14,620 nt of DNA from Bacteroidota bacterium (GTDB taxonomy: Bacteria; Bacteroidota; Bacteroidia; Bacteroidales; Cfx3-03): the NCBI GenBank assembly GCA_030706265.1, contig JAUZOX010000028.1, positions 1 to 14,620 on the forward strand. Reading direction: 5' to 3'. The notes under the pieces are model-generated. The model worked only from the letters and a program-made list of their open reading frames with translations. It was not told the origin of the DNA and made no database searches. The stretch's first letter is position 1. Each line of letters starts with the position of its first letter. Made by a program: the position numbers and the translations under genes. Shown one piece after another: positions 7,801-14,587 of this stretch.

Positions 7801-9687
7801 ATGCTTGACAAACGAAGAAAGCCATCCTTTATTACAGGATTTCTCCTGCTGTGGATTCTTATGTTTCCCACAGCACTACTTTATGCAGCAGATATCGAAT
7901 TCGTTGCAAACGGTCCGCACGAAGTAAGCCTGGGAGAACAATTTGAGATTTCTTATTCAGTAAACGGAAATGGAAGCAGCTTTATCGGACCCCAAATAAC
8001 TGGTTTTTCAGTCCTCTCCGGTCCCAATCCTTCCACCAGTTCGAATGTCCACATCATCAACGGACAAATGACACAATCGATCTCCACCAGTTTCAGCTTC
8101 TATTTGCAGGCAACTCAACTGGGTACCTTCACGATACCGGGTGCCAGCATCACCGTAAATGGCAGGAGATACAAATCGAATTCCCTCACGATTAAGGTTG
8201 TAAAAGGACAGACTTCAGCAGCAAGGCAACAACAGGCACAAAGCGGTACAACGGTAGCGACATTGGGAAACAAGGATGTCTTCCTGAAGGCTTCCGTAAG
8301 TAAAAGTAATCCTGTTGAAGGCGAACAAGTCATCGTCAGTTACAAAATATATACCCGGGTCCCCATTCCGGAATACCAGGTAACTAAAGTACCTTCAAGC
8401 GTTGGTTTTTGGGCACAGGACTTACTGGATGCAAACTATAGACCAAAGCAGTTCACCGAGCGCATAGGCGGACAGCCGTATGCAGTGGCAGAAATCAAAA
8501 AAGAAGCTTTATTTCCACAGAAAGCAGGCAAGCTGATCATCCAGCCTATTGAGGTGGATGTCGTTGCGCAAATGGCAGTTAAACAAAGTAAGAAGAAACA
8601 TTCGACAGACCCTTTCGGCAACGATCCTTTCTTCGATAGTTTCTTTAACGATGTTTTTTCAGGCCCACAGGTTGAACAGGTTAAAAAGAGCCTGGTCTCC
8701 AACAGCCTTGCGATTAACGTTCAGTCCCTTCCGAATGCAAAAGGCGAATCAGGAAAACCAGCCGATTTCACGGGCGCAGTTGGAAAATTCAATTTATCTA
8801 CCAAAGTAGATAAGACAGCCGTCAAGGCTGACGAACCCATTACCCTTAATGTTACGATCTCGGGGAAGGGAAATATTAAGCTCATCGACAATCCCAAGAT
8901 TGTTTTTCCGTCAGACTTTGAAGTTTACGATCCCAAAATATCTGACAACGTCTCAACCTCAAGCGGGGGGATTACAGGTACCAAATCGTTCGAATATATT
9001 CTGATTCCCAGAAACCCCGGAAAGTTTACGATTAAACCGATCAGTTTTACTTTCTATGACCTGGATCAACACCGTTATATTACCCAGACCTCTCCTGCTT
9101 ACACTTTCAATGTAAGCAAGGGTGAAGGGAAAATGTATACATCCAGTGGCAGTCAAGACCTGACGTTACGCGATAGTGATATCCACTTTATCAAGCAAGG
9201 CGATCCGAAGTTAAAGATGGCGGGTGAATATTTCTATAAGTCTCCCCTGTTCTGGATCTGGCTCATCTTACCCGCTTTGCTCTTTGCCACACTCTTGATC
9301 CTGATGAAAAACGAGCTCAAGAAAAGGCGTGATGCTGCCTTGATGAAAAACAGGCGGGCAACAAGGATGGCGCGTAAGCGGATGTCAAAAGCCAAGTCAT
9401 TCCTGGTGGATAAGAACAGTGATCTGTTTTATGAAGAAGTTTCTCAGGCACTGTGGAATTATCTGAGTGACAAGTTCTACATCCAACGTGCTGAACTCTC
9501 AATGGAAACCGTAAGAGAGACCCTGCTCCAAAAGAATGTATCGGAGAGCGTGGTTGATGAATTAATCAAGATGCTGGAACATTGTGAATTTGCCCGATTT
9601 GCACAAGCAGGGAAAGCCAGTGATTTGCAGCAGGTTTACGATTCAGCCGTTACCTTGATCACCACTATTGAAAATAAACCTAAATAA
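7801..9687 (+). CDS. batD: BatD, oxygen-tolerance family membrane protein
   Basis: A 628-residue protein beginning MLDKRRKPS at the ATG at 7801. A TTG at 7765 overlaps the batC end and is less likely. The signal sequence, about 1-29, has the core FLLLWILMFPTALLYA. A large extracytoplasmic region of repeated beta domains follows, including GEQFEISYSVNG near 40 and KADEPITLNVTISGKGNIKL near 340, the repeating element of the BatD family. A Gly/Asp/Phe-rich linker, NDPFFDSFFNDVF, sits near 280. One membrane helix spans about 481-505 (SPLFWIWLILPALLF), followed by a very basic stretch and a cytoplasmic helical domain to the end. The ends in the periplasm and cytoplasm could pass a signal across the membrane, which is inference. 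The gene is followed 10 bases later by batE. Confidence 0.93.
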   Translation: MLDKRRKPSFITGFLLLWILMFPTALLYAADIEFVANGPHEVSLGEQFEISYSVNGNGSSFIGPQITGFSVLSGPNPSTSSNVHIINGQMTQSISTSFSFYLQATQLGTFTIPGASITVNGRRYKSNSLTIKVVKGQTSAARQQQAQSGTTVATLGNKDVFLKASVSKSNPVEGEQVIVSYKIYTRVPIPEYQVTKVPSSVGFWAQDLLDANYRPKQFTERIGGQPYAVAEIKKEALFPQKAGKLIIQPIEVDVVAQMAVKQSKKKHSTDPFGNDPFFDSFFNDVFSGPQVEQVKKSLVSNSLAINVQSLPNAKGESGKPADFTGAVGKFNLSTKVDKTAVKADEPITLNVTISGKGNIKLIDNPKIVFPSDFEVYDPKISDNVSTSSGGITGTKSFEYILIPRNPGKFTIKPISFTFYDLDQHRYITQTSPAYTFNVSKGEGKMYTSSGSQDLTLRDSDIHFIKQGDPKLKMAGEYFYKSPLFWIWLILPALLFATLLILMKNELKKRRDAALMKNRRATRMARKRMSKAKSFLVDKNSDLFYEEVSQALWNYLSDKFYIQRAELSMETVRETLLQKNVSESVVDELIKMLEHCEFARFAQAGKASDLQQVYDSAVTLITTIENKPK

Positions 9688-9697
9688 GTTACAGAAG

Positions 9698-10459
9698 ATG
9701 AATACAATGAGAAAGATATGCTTGCTGGTGGCAATGATATTACCCATGTATCTTTGGGCTGTAACACCGGAGCAACAGGCTTCGGATGCAAACAGGGCTT
9801 ATTATGCCGGTCATTATGACCATGCTGCGGCTCTTTATGAGAAACTCTCTCAGGCTGGTTTTGCTTCGCCCGTATTATTTTACAATCTCGGCAATGCCTA
9901 TTTCAAATTGGGAAACATGCCCATGGCGATCCTCTATTATGAGAAGGCACATAAGCTGGCTCCGGCCGATGACGATATCACCCACAATATCCGTTTAGCC
10001 AATACCCGTCTCGTGGATAAAATTGAACCGGTTCCGGTCCTCTTTTATATCCGCTGGTGGAATAGTGCCCGAAATATTTTCTCACCAGACGGTTTTGCCA
10101 AAACAAGTCTGACCTTGTTCAGTATCTTCTGGATTTTACTGGCTATCTATTTTCTTGCCAGAAGACGTGGCGTACGTATAACCTCTTTTTATTTTGCAAT
10201 GCTCTTTTTGATTGCAGCCATCACGGGAATGATACTGGCTGCCGATACACATCACAATGCTCTTAACCCTGATGAGGCAATCGTCATGGAGGCGTCGGCA
10301 AGCGTTAAGAGTTCACCCGATGACAAGAGTGTGGATGTATTTGTGGTCCACGAAGGAACAAAAGTGACGGTGATGGATAGGATCGGTGATTGGAAAGAAG
10401 TTCGGATTGCAAATGGAAATTCGGGTTGGATTCAAACAAAAACCATCCGCGAAATCTAA
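9698..10459 (+). CDS. batE: BatE, TPR and SH3-like membrane protein
   Basis: A 253-residue protein starting MNTMRKI at 9698; the second ATG at 9707 is an equally possible start. The signal sequence runs to about 21 (CLLVAMILPMYLWA). TPR units at about 28-105 include FYNLGNAYFKLGNMPMAILY. Two membrane helices follow at about 137-154 and 162-182, joined by the basic turn RRRGVR. The last 60 residues (IVMEASASVKSSP to GNSGWI) form a bacterial SH3-like domain, ending WIQTKTIREI. TPR, two helices and SH3 in this order is the normal BatE layout. It follows batD by 10 bases and precedes the phosphodiesterase gene by 11, so read-through into that gene is likely. Confidence 0.91.
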   Translation: MNTMRKICLLVAMILPMYLWAVTPEQQASDANRAYYAGHYDHAAALYEKLSQAGFASPVLFYNLGNAYFKLGNMPMAILYYEKAHKLAPADDDITHNIRLANTRLVDKIEPVPVLFYIRWWNSARNIFSPDGFAKTSLTLFSIFWILLAIYFLARRRGVRITSFYFAMLFLIAAITGMILAADTHHNALNPDEAIVMEASASVKSSPDDKSVDVFVVHEGTKVTVMDRIGDWKEVRIANGNSGWIQTKTIREI

Positions 10460-10470
10460 GCTCCCTTTTC

Positions 10471-10971
10471 ATGACCCGCATAGGAATTCTGTCGGACACA
10501 CACGGATATATCCATCCCAGGATATTTGAGTTTTTTTCAGAAGTCGACGAAATATGGCATGCCGGTGATATCGGCAACCTGAAGACGGCTTTTGAATTGG
10601 CGGCCTTTAAACCGCTTAAGGCTGTTTATGGCAATATTGACAACGCGGAGACCAGGCTGACCTATCCCCTGACGCAATCCTTCACCACAGAAGCGGTGAA
10701 GGTGATCATGACCCATATTGCGGGAACCGCTCACTCTTACTCGGAACTGGTTAAGGAAATGATCAGCGTCCACCAGCCGGGAATCCTGGTGTGTGGACAT
10801 TCACACATTCTTAAGGTTAAGTACCAACCCAAAGAAAAGCTGCTGCACATCAACCCGGGAGCTGCCGGTGTATCCGGATTTCATCACGTAATAACTGTGA
10901 TCCGCCTCGAAATCGACGGCAGCAAGATTCAAAATATGGAAGTCCTTGAACTGGAAAGGAAGATGGTATAA
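10471..10971 (+). CDS. YfcE/MJ0936-type metallophosphoesterase
   Basis: A 166-residue cytoplasmic enzyme of the calcineurin-like phosphoesterase superfamily, of the small YfcE/MJ0936 type that cleaves phosphodiesters; the natural substrate is unknown. Metal-site motifs are in order: Asp9 and His11 in LSDTHG, Asp33 in HAGDIGN, Asn55 in YGNID, His in MTHIAG, the GHSH pair, and NPGAAG near the end. Length is right for the family. An in-frame GTG at 10390 lies inside batE and is unlikely; the ATG at 10471 puts the first beta strand, RIGILSDTH, at the N-terminus as expected. It is the last plus-strand gene of the block, and its stop lies 4 bases from the end of the convergent DUF4293 gene. Whether it functions with the Bat system is not shown. 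Confidence 0.92.
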   Translation: MTRIGILSDTHGYIHPRIFEFFSEVDEIWHAGDIGNLKTAFELAAFKPLKAVYGNIDNAETRLTYPLTQSFTTEAVKVIMTHIAGTAHSYSELVKEMISVHQPGILVCGHSHILKVKYQPKEKLLHINPGAAGVSGFHHVITVIRLEIDGSKIQNMEVLELERKMV

Positions 10972-10975
10972 TAGC

Positions 10976-11431
10976 TTACCGGATACGGTCGACAGATTTG
11001 ATCAATCTTTCGTCTTTGTTGATGGCATACATTGCCAAAATTTGAAAGATCATGGAGATGATCGGAAACAGCGACCCAATTTCATAGTTGATGTCCATCT
11101 TGATCTGTTTTGCCAAATGATCGCCGTATACAAAATACATGAGCGCTATAAATATAACATTCAGCATCAGGGCTATGCGGGTAAGCCGGACCTGAAGCGG
11201 CCTTTTTTTATATAATCCGATGATGATCAGGGAAAGCAATAGCGTTACAACATTCATTATGATTAAAGGCCACGTCGGGATATTCTCCAGAACGCTGAAC
11301 TTGGAAAAACCGGTGATTTTAAAGATAACTAAATCCTGAATGTTGCTTAAATTTGCAAGCGGAAAAAAGAAAACCAGCCCAAGTGCTACTGCGGCCAAAA
11401 AGAGATAGAGACTTTGAATTCGCTGAATCAT
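10976..11431 (-). CDS. DUF4293 family integral membrane protein
   Basis: A 151-residue minus-strand protein starting MIQRIQSLYLFLAAV, the typical start of the Bacteroidota-specific DUF4293 family. Four membrane helices can be seen at about 7-25, 54-73, 84-104 and 122-140. A short outer loop lies between helices 1 and 2 (LSNIQDLVIFKITGFSKF) and there is a basic inner loop (KKRPLQVRLTR). It ends NKDERLIKSVDRIR, which should be cytoplasmic. Function is unknown; the family carries no catalytic motif. It is convergent with the phosphodiesterase gene and divergent from the HAD gene, and so is probably transcribed alone from the promoter at 11452-11459. Confidence 0.9.
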   Translation of the reverse strand: MIQRIQSLYLFLAAVALGLVFFFPLANLSNIQDLVIFKITGFSKFSVLENIPTWPLIIMNVVTLLLSLIIIGLYKKRPLQVRLTRIALMLNVIFIALMYFVYGDHLAKQIKMDINYEIGSLFPIISMIFQILAMYAINKDERLIKSVDRIR

Positions 11432-11451
11432 ATGAATTAAATTTTATGATG

Positions 11452-11459
11452 CAAAGATA
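11452..11459 (-). promoter_or_regulatory. -7 element for the DUF4293 gene
   Basis: On the minus strand this reads TATCTTTG, an exact TAnnTTTG match, about 20 bases upstream of the DUF4293 ATG. A clear TTTG -33 element at the expected distance is not visible; only an AT-rich TTATTT stretch is. Confidence 0.5.
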
Positions 11460-11500
11460 GCTGATTTGTAAAGTATAAGAAATAACTTTCGCTGTTTATC

Positions 11501-12160
11501 ATGAACAAATTACAAAATTTTTCTTCAATAGACACCCTGCTATGGGATTGGAACGGTACATTATTGGATGATGTCGAGATCTGCTTGACAGCCATGAACA
11601 GGATGCTCGCCCATCGCAAGATGTCAATGGTCACCCGTGATTTTTATTATAAGCACTTTACCTTTCCTGTTAAAAGGTATTATGAAGCTTTGGGGTGGGA
11701 TTTCACCAGAGAAAGCTTTGACGATATATCGGTGGAATTCATGGCAAACTATGACGCGTTATTCAATAGTTCTCCCCTTCATCCAAACACTTTTGAAACG
11801 CTCAAATACTTTAAATCACATTCTTTTAAACAAATTGTGGTATCGGCCCTGGAGCAAAACCGGCTGAAAGAATCGCTTGCAATCCATGGGCTCGATCAAT
11901 TCTTTGAGGCAGCCTATGGTATAGAGAATATCCTGGGAGGCGGCAAGATACACATGGCTAAAAAAATGTTGGCAGAACAGAAGTTAATTCTGGAAAAGAC
12001 ATGTATGATCGGAGATACCGAACATGATCTTGAAGTAGCCCAGGCTATCGGTACACACTGTGTTTTGATCGCACACGGCCATCATACCTATGAAAGGTTA
12101 CAAGGACTCCCCGTTCCGGTTGTGCATAATTTCAATGAACTGAAAGATGCTTTTATATAA
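11501..12160 (+). CDS. HAD-superfamily hydrolase, phosphoglycolate-phosphatase-like, variant motif I
   Basis: A 219-residue cytoplasmic protein. Motif I is Asp16-Trp-Asn18-Gly-Thr20 in LLWDWNGTLLDD. A helical cap follows (about 20-95), then motif II Ser115 in IVVSALEQN, Lys149 in GGGKIHMAKK, and motif IV with Asp172 and Asp176 in MIGDTEHDLEVA. This gives the nucleophile, phosphate-binding and metal-binding residues of a subfamily IA HAD enzyme. The general acid/base Asp two residues after the nucleophile is Asn here. From my recollection of the family, DxNGT variants do occur in Bacteroidota and other phyla, so this is a subfamily trait rather than damage, but the reaction cannot be predicted with confidence. 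The ATG at 11501 is well placed, and the gene stands alone between a divergent and a convergent neighbour. Confidence 0.87.
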   Translation: MNKLQNFSSIDTLLWDWNGTLLDDVEICLTAMNRMLAHRKMSMVTRDFYYKHFTFPVKRYYEALGWDFTRESFDDISVEFMANYDALFNSSPLHPNTFETLKYFKSHSFKQIVVSALEQNRLKESLAIHGLDQFFEAAYGIENILGGGKIHMAKKMLAEQKLILEKTCMIGDTEHDLEVAQAIGTHCVLIAHGHHTYERLQGLPVPVVHNFNELKDAFI

Positions 12161-12320
12161 CCGGGAATTTACAAGTCTGGCATGTGAAGTCGTAAAAAAA
12201 GCCATTGCCATTTTACTCTAATCACCCGTTCAGTGATTAAGTTGGACGTTTTGAGTTTACGCATGAGATCAGCAAGCTGAATTTCCCACTGCTCATTTGA
12301 TGAAGGTTAAAAGAGCAGTC
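12161..12320. other. Convergent intergenic region with two inverted repeats
   Basis: This 160-base gap separates the ends of the HAD and MORN genes. It contains a perfect 7-bp stem TAATCAC/GTGATTA (12219-12225 with 12233-12239, 7-base loop) and a second 7-bp stem ACTGCTC/GAGCAGT (12288-12294 with 12313-12319, 18-base loop) directly at the MORN stop. Neither has a good T tract, so they are weak or factor-dependent terminators at best. The minus strand also has a 45-codon open stretch without a start codon (12172-12306). Confidence 0.5.
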
Positions 12321-13085
12321 TTAATATTGGGGTGGCTCAGGAAGCTTGATCGTATCATTTTCTACCGGTAAGGATCCATTACGGGAAATCAAAATTCCAT
12401 TATGGAATTCCTCCGTCCTGATCGTTTTGCCGGCCTCATCGTAATAAAACCATTTTCCATCCTGAATTCCTTTACTATACCCCCCACTGATCATAACTTT
12501 GTTTGAGGGAAAATAATATTCCATTTTTCCCTCAGGCAGGTTGTTCTGATACGTAATTACCGATTTCAGTTTTCCGTCGGGAAAATAACTTTTCCATATT
12601 CCGGATTTAAGGTTGTGCAGGTAATGCGCTTCCAGGTTAAGGGTTCCGTTTGGATAATAAGAGGTCCAATCCCCTTCCATGCTGCCGTTAACCCAATTTT
12701 CGCGTGCAAGGAGAACATTGGCTTCAGTATAATATTTCCACTCCCCATCTTTTTTCTTATTGACATAATTTCCTTCGGACATCTTTGCACCCGAAGGATA
12801 ATAACTGATGGATGCAACCTTTTGTGCCCTGTCACTGAAAATAGACACGGCCTTTTTGGTACCATTGTCATAAAAATAAATGAATTCCCCATCGGGCAGT
12901 CCATCCTTGTAAGTACCTTGGAAGACCAGAACCGTACCGTCATATTTTTTCCAGAGTCCTTGCTTTTTGCCATTTGCATCAGTCTGGTTGATTTGTTTCA
13001 CCTGGGAATAAACAATGGCAGAACTCGTCAGGAGAACAGCAATGAGGATCATTTTCATTCCGGAAGAATATTTAAACATTTTCAT
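12321..13085 (-). CDS. Exported MORN-repeat (YwqK-like) protein
   Basis: A 254-residue minus-strand protein with a signal peptide at about 1-28 (core MILIAVLLTSSAIVY). ATGs at codons 3, 10 and 12 are possible alternative starts. The rest is about seven imperfect repeats of roughly 23 residues with the pattern G.W..YYPNG.L...Y.NG, for example DGEWKYYTEANVLLA, EGDWTSYYPNGTLNLE and SGIWKSYFPDGKLKS. This matches the MORN-2 variant often annotated as a toxin-antitoxin YwqK antitoxin. In Bacteroidota such proteins are usually exported single genes, and I see no toxin gene beside this one, so the antitoxin label should not be taken literally. It ends with a short Pro-rich tail, LPEPPQY. A scaffold or surface-binding role is likely but unproven. 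Confidence 0.87.
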   Translation of the reverse strand: MKMFKYSSGMKMILIAVLLTSSAIVYSQVKQINQTDANGKKQGLWKKYDGTVLVFQGTYKDGLPDGEFIYFYDNGTKKAVSIFSDRAQKVASISYYPSGAKMSEGNYVNKKKDGEWKYYTEANVLLARENWVNGSMEGDWTSYYPNGTLNLEAHYLHNLKSGIWKSYFPDGKLKSVITYQNNLPEGKMEYYFPSNKVMISGGYSKGIQDGKWFYYDEAGKTIRTEEFHNGILISRNGSLPVENDTIKLPEPPQY

Positions 13086-13110
13086 GAGCGGTTTATTTAT
13101 TTTTGCATTA

Positions 13111-13118
13111 CAAAATTA
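13111..13118 (-). promoter_or_regulatory. -7 element for the MORN-repeat gene
   Basis: The minus strand reads TAATTTTG, an exact TAnnTTTG match, 25 bases upstream of the ATG at 13085. A TTTG lies 23 bases further upstream, slightly beyond the usual spacing. Confidence 0.5.
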
Positions 13119-13164
13119 TGCTTTCCTGAACAATTGGACATCAAACTTTCAATAATAACTGCAC

Positions 13165-13785
13165 GTGAACAATCTTTCGTCTAAACTACTTGAAGCAGCC
13201 GTGAATGAGCTTGCAAAATTACCGGGTATTGGTAGAAAAACTGCGGTGAGATTAGCATTACATCTATTAAGGCAAAATGTTTCGGATGTGGAAGTGCTGG
13301 GCAATGCGTTGATCAAAATGCGGAGCGAAATTTGTTTCTGCAAAATTTGTTTTAATGTCTCTGACACTGAAGTTTGTGATATTTGCAGTAATCCAGCCCG
13401 GGACAGCGGTGTGGTATGCGTGGTGGAGGACGTCCGTGATGTGATGGCTATCGAAAATACTTCACAGTACAAGGGGCATTATCATGTTCTGGGTGGTGTC
13501 ATTTCGCCTATGGACGGTGTAGGTCCCGGAGATCTAAACATCGAGCCTTTGGTAAACCGTATCCGGGAGGGGAGCGTTAGAGAGGTCATTATGGCCCTAT
13601 CGCCAACCATGGAGGGAGATACCACCAACTTTTATATCTATAAACGCCTGAAAGATCTTAAAGTACTTATCACCACAATAGCGCGGGGGGTTTCTATCGG
13701 TGACAATCTGGAGTATACGGACGAAATTACCCTGGGCAGATCTATTACAAACAGGCTTCCCTATGAAACCACCTTTAACCGGTAA
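13165..13785 (+). CDS. recR: Recombination mediator protein RecR
   Basis: A 206-residue DNA-repair protein that works with RecO (and RecF) to load RecA on gapped DNA. The N-terminal helix-hairpin-helix is LAKLPGIGRKTAVRLALHLL (16-35). A four-cysteine zinc site follows: Cys59, Cys62, Cys71 and Cys74 in CKIC and CDIC. The Toprim domain starts at about 80 (VVCVVEDVRDVMAIE) and includes GVISPMDGVGPGDL and ALSPTMEGDTT. The end carries ARGVSIGDNLEYTDEITLGRS, the RecR Walker-like terminal motif. The start is a GTG at 13165: an in-frame stop lies at 13156-13158 and no ATG occurs before the conserved core, so GTG is effectively forced. Length is normal. No dnaX or ybaB neighbour is present. It converges with the small minus-strand gene 10 bases downstream. 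Confidence 0.96.
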   Translation: MNNLSSKLLEAAVNELAKLPGIGRKTAVRLALHLLRQNVSDVEVLGNALIKMRSEICFCKICFNVSDTEVCDICSNPARDSGVVCVVEDVRDVMAIENTSQYKGHYHVLGGVISPMDGVGPGDLNIEPLVNRIREGSVREVIMALSPTMEGDTTNFYIYKRLKDLKVLITTIARGVSIGDNLEYTDEITLGRSITNRLPYETTFNR

Positions 13786-13795
13786 GAAAACTTTC

Positions 13796-14053
13796 TCAGG
13801 CTTCTTTTTCTGTTTCTTTGATGATATCAAATATGGTGAGCTGGTTTTCATTCAAAAAGTAATCATCCGAATTACTTTGTAAGGTTGGGTTTTGATCCAT
13901 AAACCCTTTTAACGCCATTTTGACAAACTGAATGGTGCCAAGGCCACTCTTCCGGCAATACTCGTCAATAGTCTTTTTTTGGTTATCTGTTACTTTAAAT
14001 ATAATGGAACGATACTTTATCTTTTTCTTTTTGATCTTTGGTGTTCTCATCAT
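13796..14053 (-). CDS. Small basic protein, possible ribbon-helix-helix DNA-binding type
   Basis: An 85-residue minus-strand protein beginning MMRTPKIKKKKIKYRS. The adjacent ATGs at 14053 and 14050 are both usable; an ATG further upstream at 14113 would add 20 unrelated hydrophobic residues. After the very basic N-terminus comes a strand-like segment (YRSIIFKVTDNQ), then helices KKTIDEYCRKSG and TIQFVKMALKGFMDQ. That strand-helix-helix order resembles CopG/MetJ ribbon-helix-helix proteins. The C-terminal 35 residues are acidic and end IFDIIKETEKEA, so the protein has opposite charges at its two ends. I cannot name the family. There is no adjacent toxin gene, so an antitoxin role is not supported. 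It is probably transcribed alone, from the AT-rich region to its right. Confidence 0.65.
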   Translation of the reverse strand: MMRTPKIKKKKIKYRSIIFKVTDNQKKTIDEYCRKSGLGTIQFVKMALKGFMDQNPTLQSNSDDYFLNENQLTIFDIIKETEKEA

Positions 14054-14398
14054 TTCTAAATAAGCGTGTAAAAGTAGATAATCTTTTAGCAAACAAAACA
14101 TTGGTGTTAACAACTTTTGATTTTTGTTAGTAAAATCACAACACAGGGTATCTCTCTCGTGCTTTTGGATGTTTCAGGATAAAAATTAACATTTTTTAAG
14201 TAATGTCCATTATTTTTATCACATATGAATCCATCTTTCATAGCATAAAATATACGCCATACTTTAAAACTTCTATATCCCTGTAAAGTCATATCTTATT
14301 ATATTACTACTACTTACATGTTTTTAATTCATAACAATATTTTTTGACGGATTGTTTTTGATTTTCATGTTTTCAGACTCATCTTAGGAGTGCAAGTC

Positions 14399-14443
14399 AT
14401 GAATCACCATTTATATCATTGTATATGTGATCATTATCACTGA
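14399..14443 (+). CDS. Possible 14-residue His/Cys-rich micro-ORF or leader peptide
   Basis: This frame encodes MNHHLYHCICDHYH and then a TGA stop: five His and two Cys in 14 residues. AGGAG at 14386-14390 lies 8 bases upstream of the ATG, a good ribosome binding site for this window. The DNA holds repeated complementary pieces: ATCAC at 14403-14407, GTGAT at 14427-14431 and ATCAC at 14436-14440, so the middle piece could pair with either side. This recalls a histidine-type leader, but no GC-rich terminator follows, and the downstream gene does not begin like hisG. It could be chance in AT-rich DNA. Confidence 0.25.
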   Translation: MNHHLYHCICDHYH

Positions 14444-14512
14444 AACACCCAAAAATCATACTTTTTGCATAAAAAAAATAGCTCTTTTTAAACTTCTATA
14501 TTAATCATTTGT

Positions 14513-14520
14513 TAATTTTG
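14513..14520 (+). promoter_or_regulatory. -7 element for the gene entering the right end
   Basis: TAATTTTG is an exact TAnnTTTG match, 67 bases before the ATG at 14588. A T-rich stretch (about 14484-14489) lies near the -33 position. The predicted leader is about 60 bases and begins after the micro-ORF, so the two would not share this transcript. Confidence 0.5.
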
Positions 14521-14587
14521 CATTCAAGTAATCCATTGCTTATTTACTTTATTATTAATTTAATTAGCAATACAATCTAAGCAAATC

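Larger units (their letters stand above)
14114..14587. other. AT-rich intergenic region with little coding evidence
   Basis: About 470 bases of strongly AT-rich DNA. It contains a weak 61-codon minus-strand frame (14107-14292) whose product I do not recognise and do not call, the micro-ORF at 14399-14443, runs of A and T, and a promoter element at 14513-14520. No tRNA-like or other RNA fold was recognised by eye. Confidence 0.6.

Noticed and set aside
7410..7871. Two long minus-strand open frames opposite batC, one rich in Leu/Val/Ile
   Set aside because: They are the complement of the T-poor N/Q/K codon tract. The hydrophobic composition follows from that bias, and batC is certain.
11483..11490. 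TAACTTTC as a -7 element for the HAD gene
   Set aside because: It has one mismatch at the final conserved G, it would leave a leader of only a few bases, and the nearest TTTG is only 14 bases upstream. Too weak to list.
12219..12239. Stem TAATCAC/GTGATTA as a rho-independent terminator of the HAD gene
   Set aside because: There is no T tract on either side and the stem is AT-rich; kept only as an inverted repeat.
12615..13184. 189-codon plus-strand frame opposite the MORN gene
   Set aside because: It lies opposite a clear repeat protein with a signal peptide and promoter; its product has no recognisable features, and it runs into recR.
14107..14292. 61-codon minus-strand frame in the AT-rich right end
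   Set aside because: No recognisable domain, no ribosome site and no promoter element; the length is not exceptional by chance. Left uncalled, although a small gene cannot be excluded.
14441..14500. Attenuator-type terminator after the His-rich micro-ORF
   Set aside because: Only A and T runs with weak complementarity are present; no GC-containing stem followed by T residues was found.
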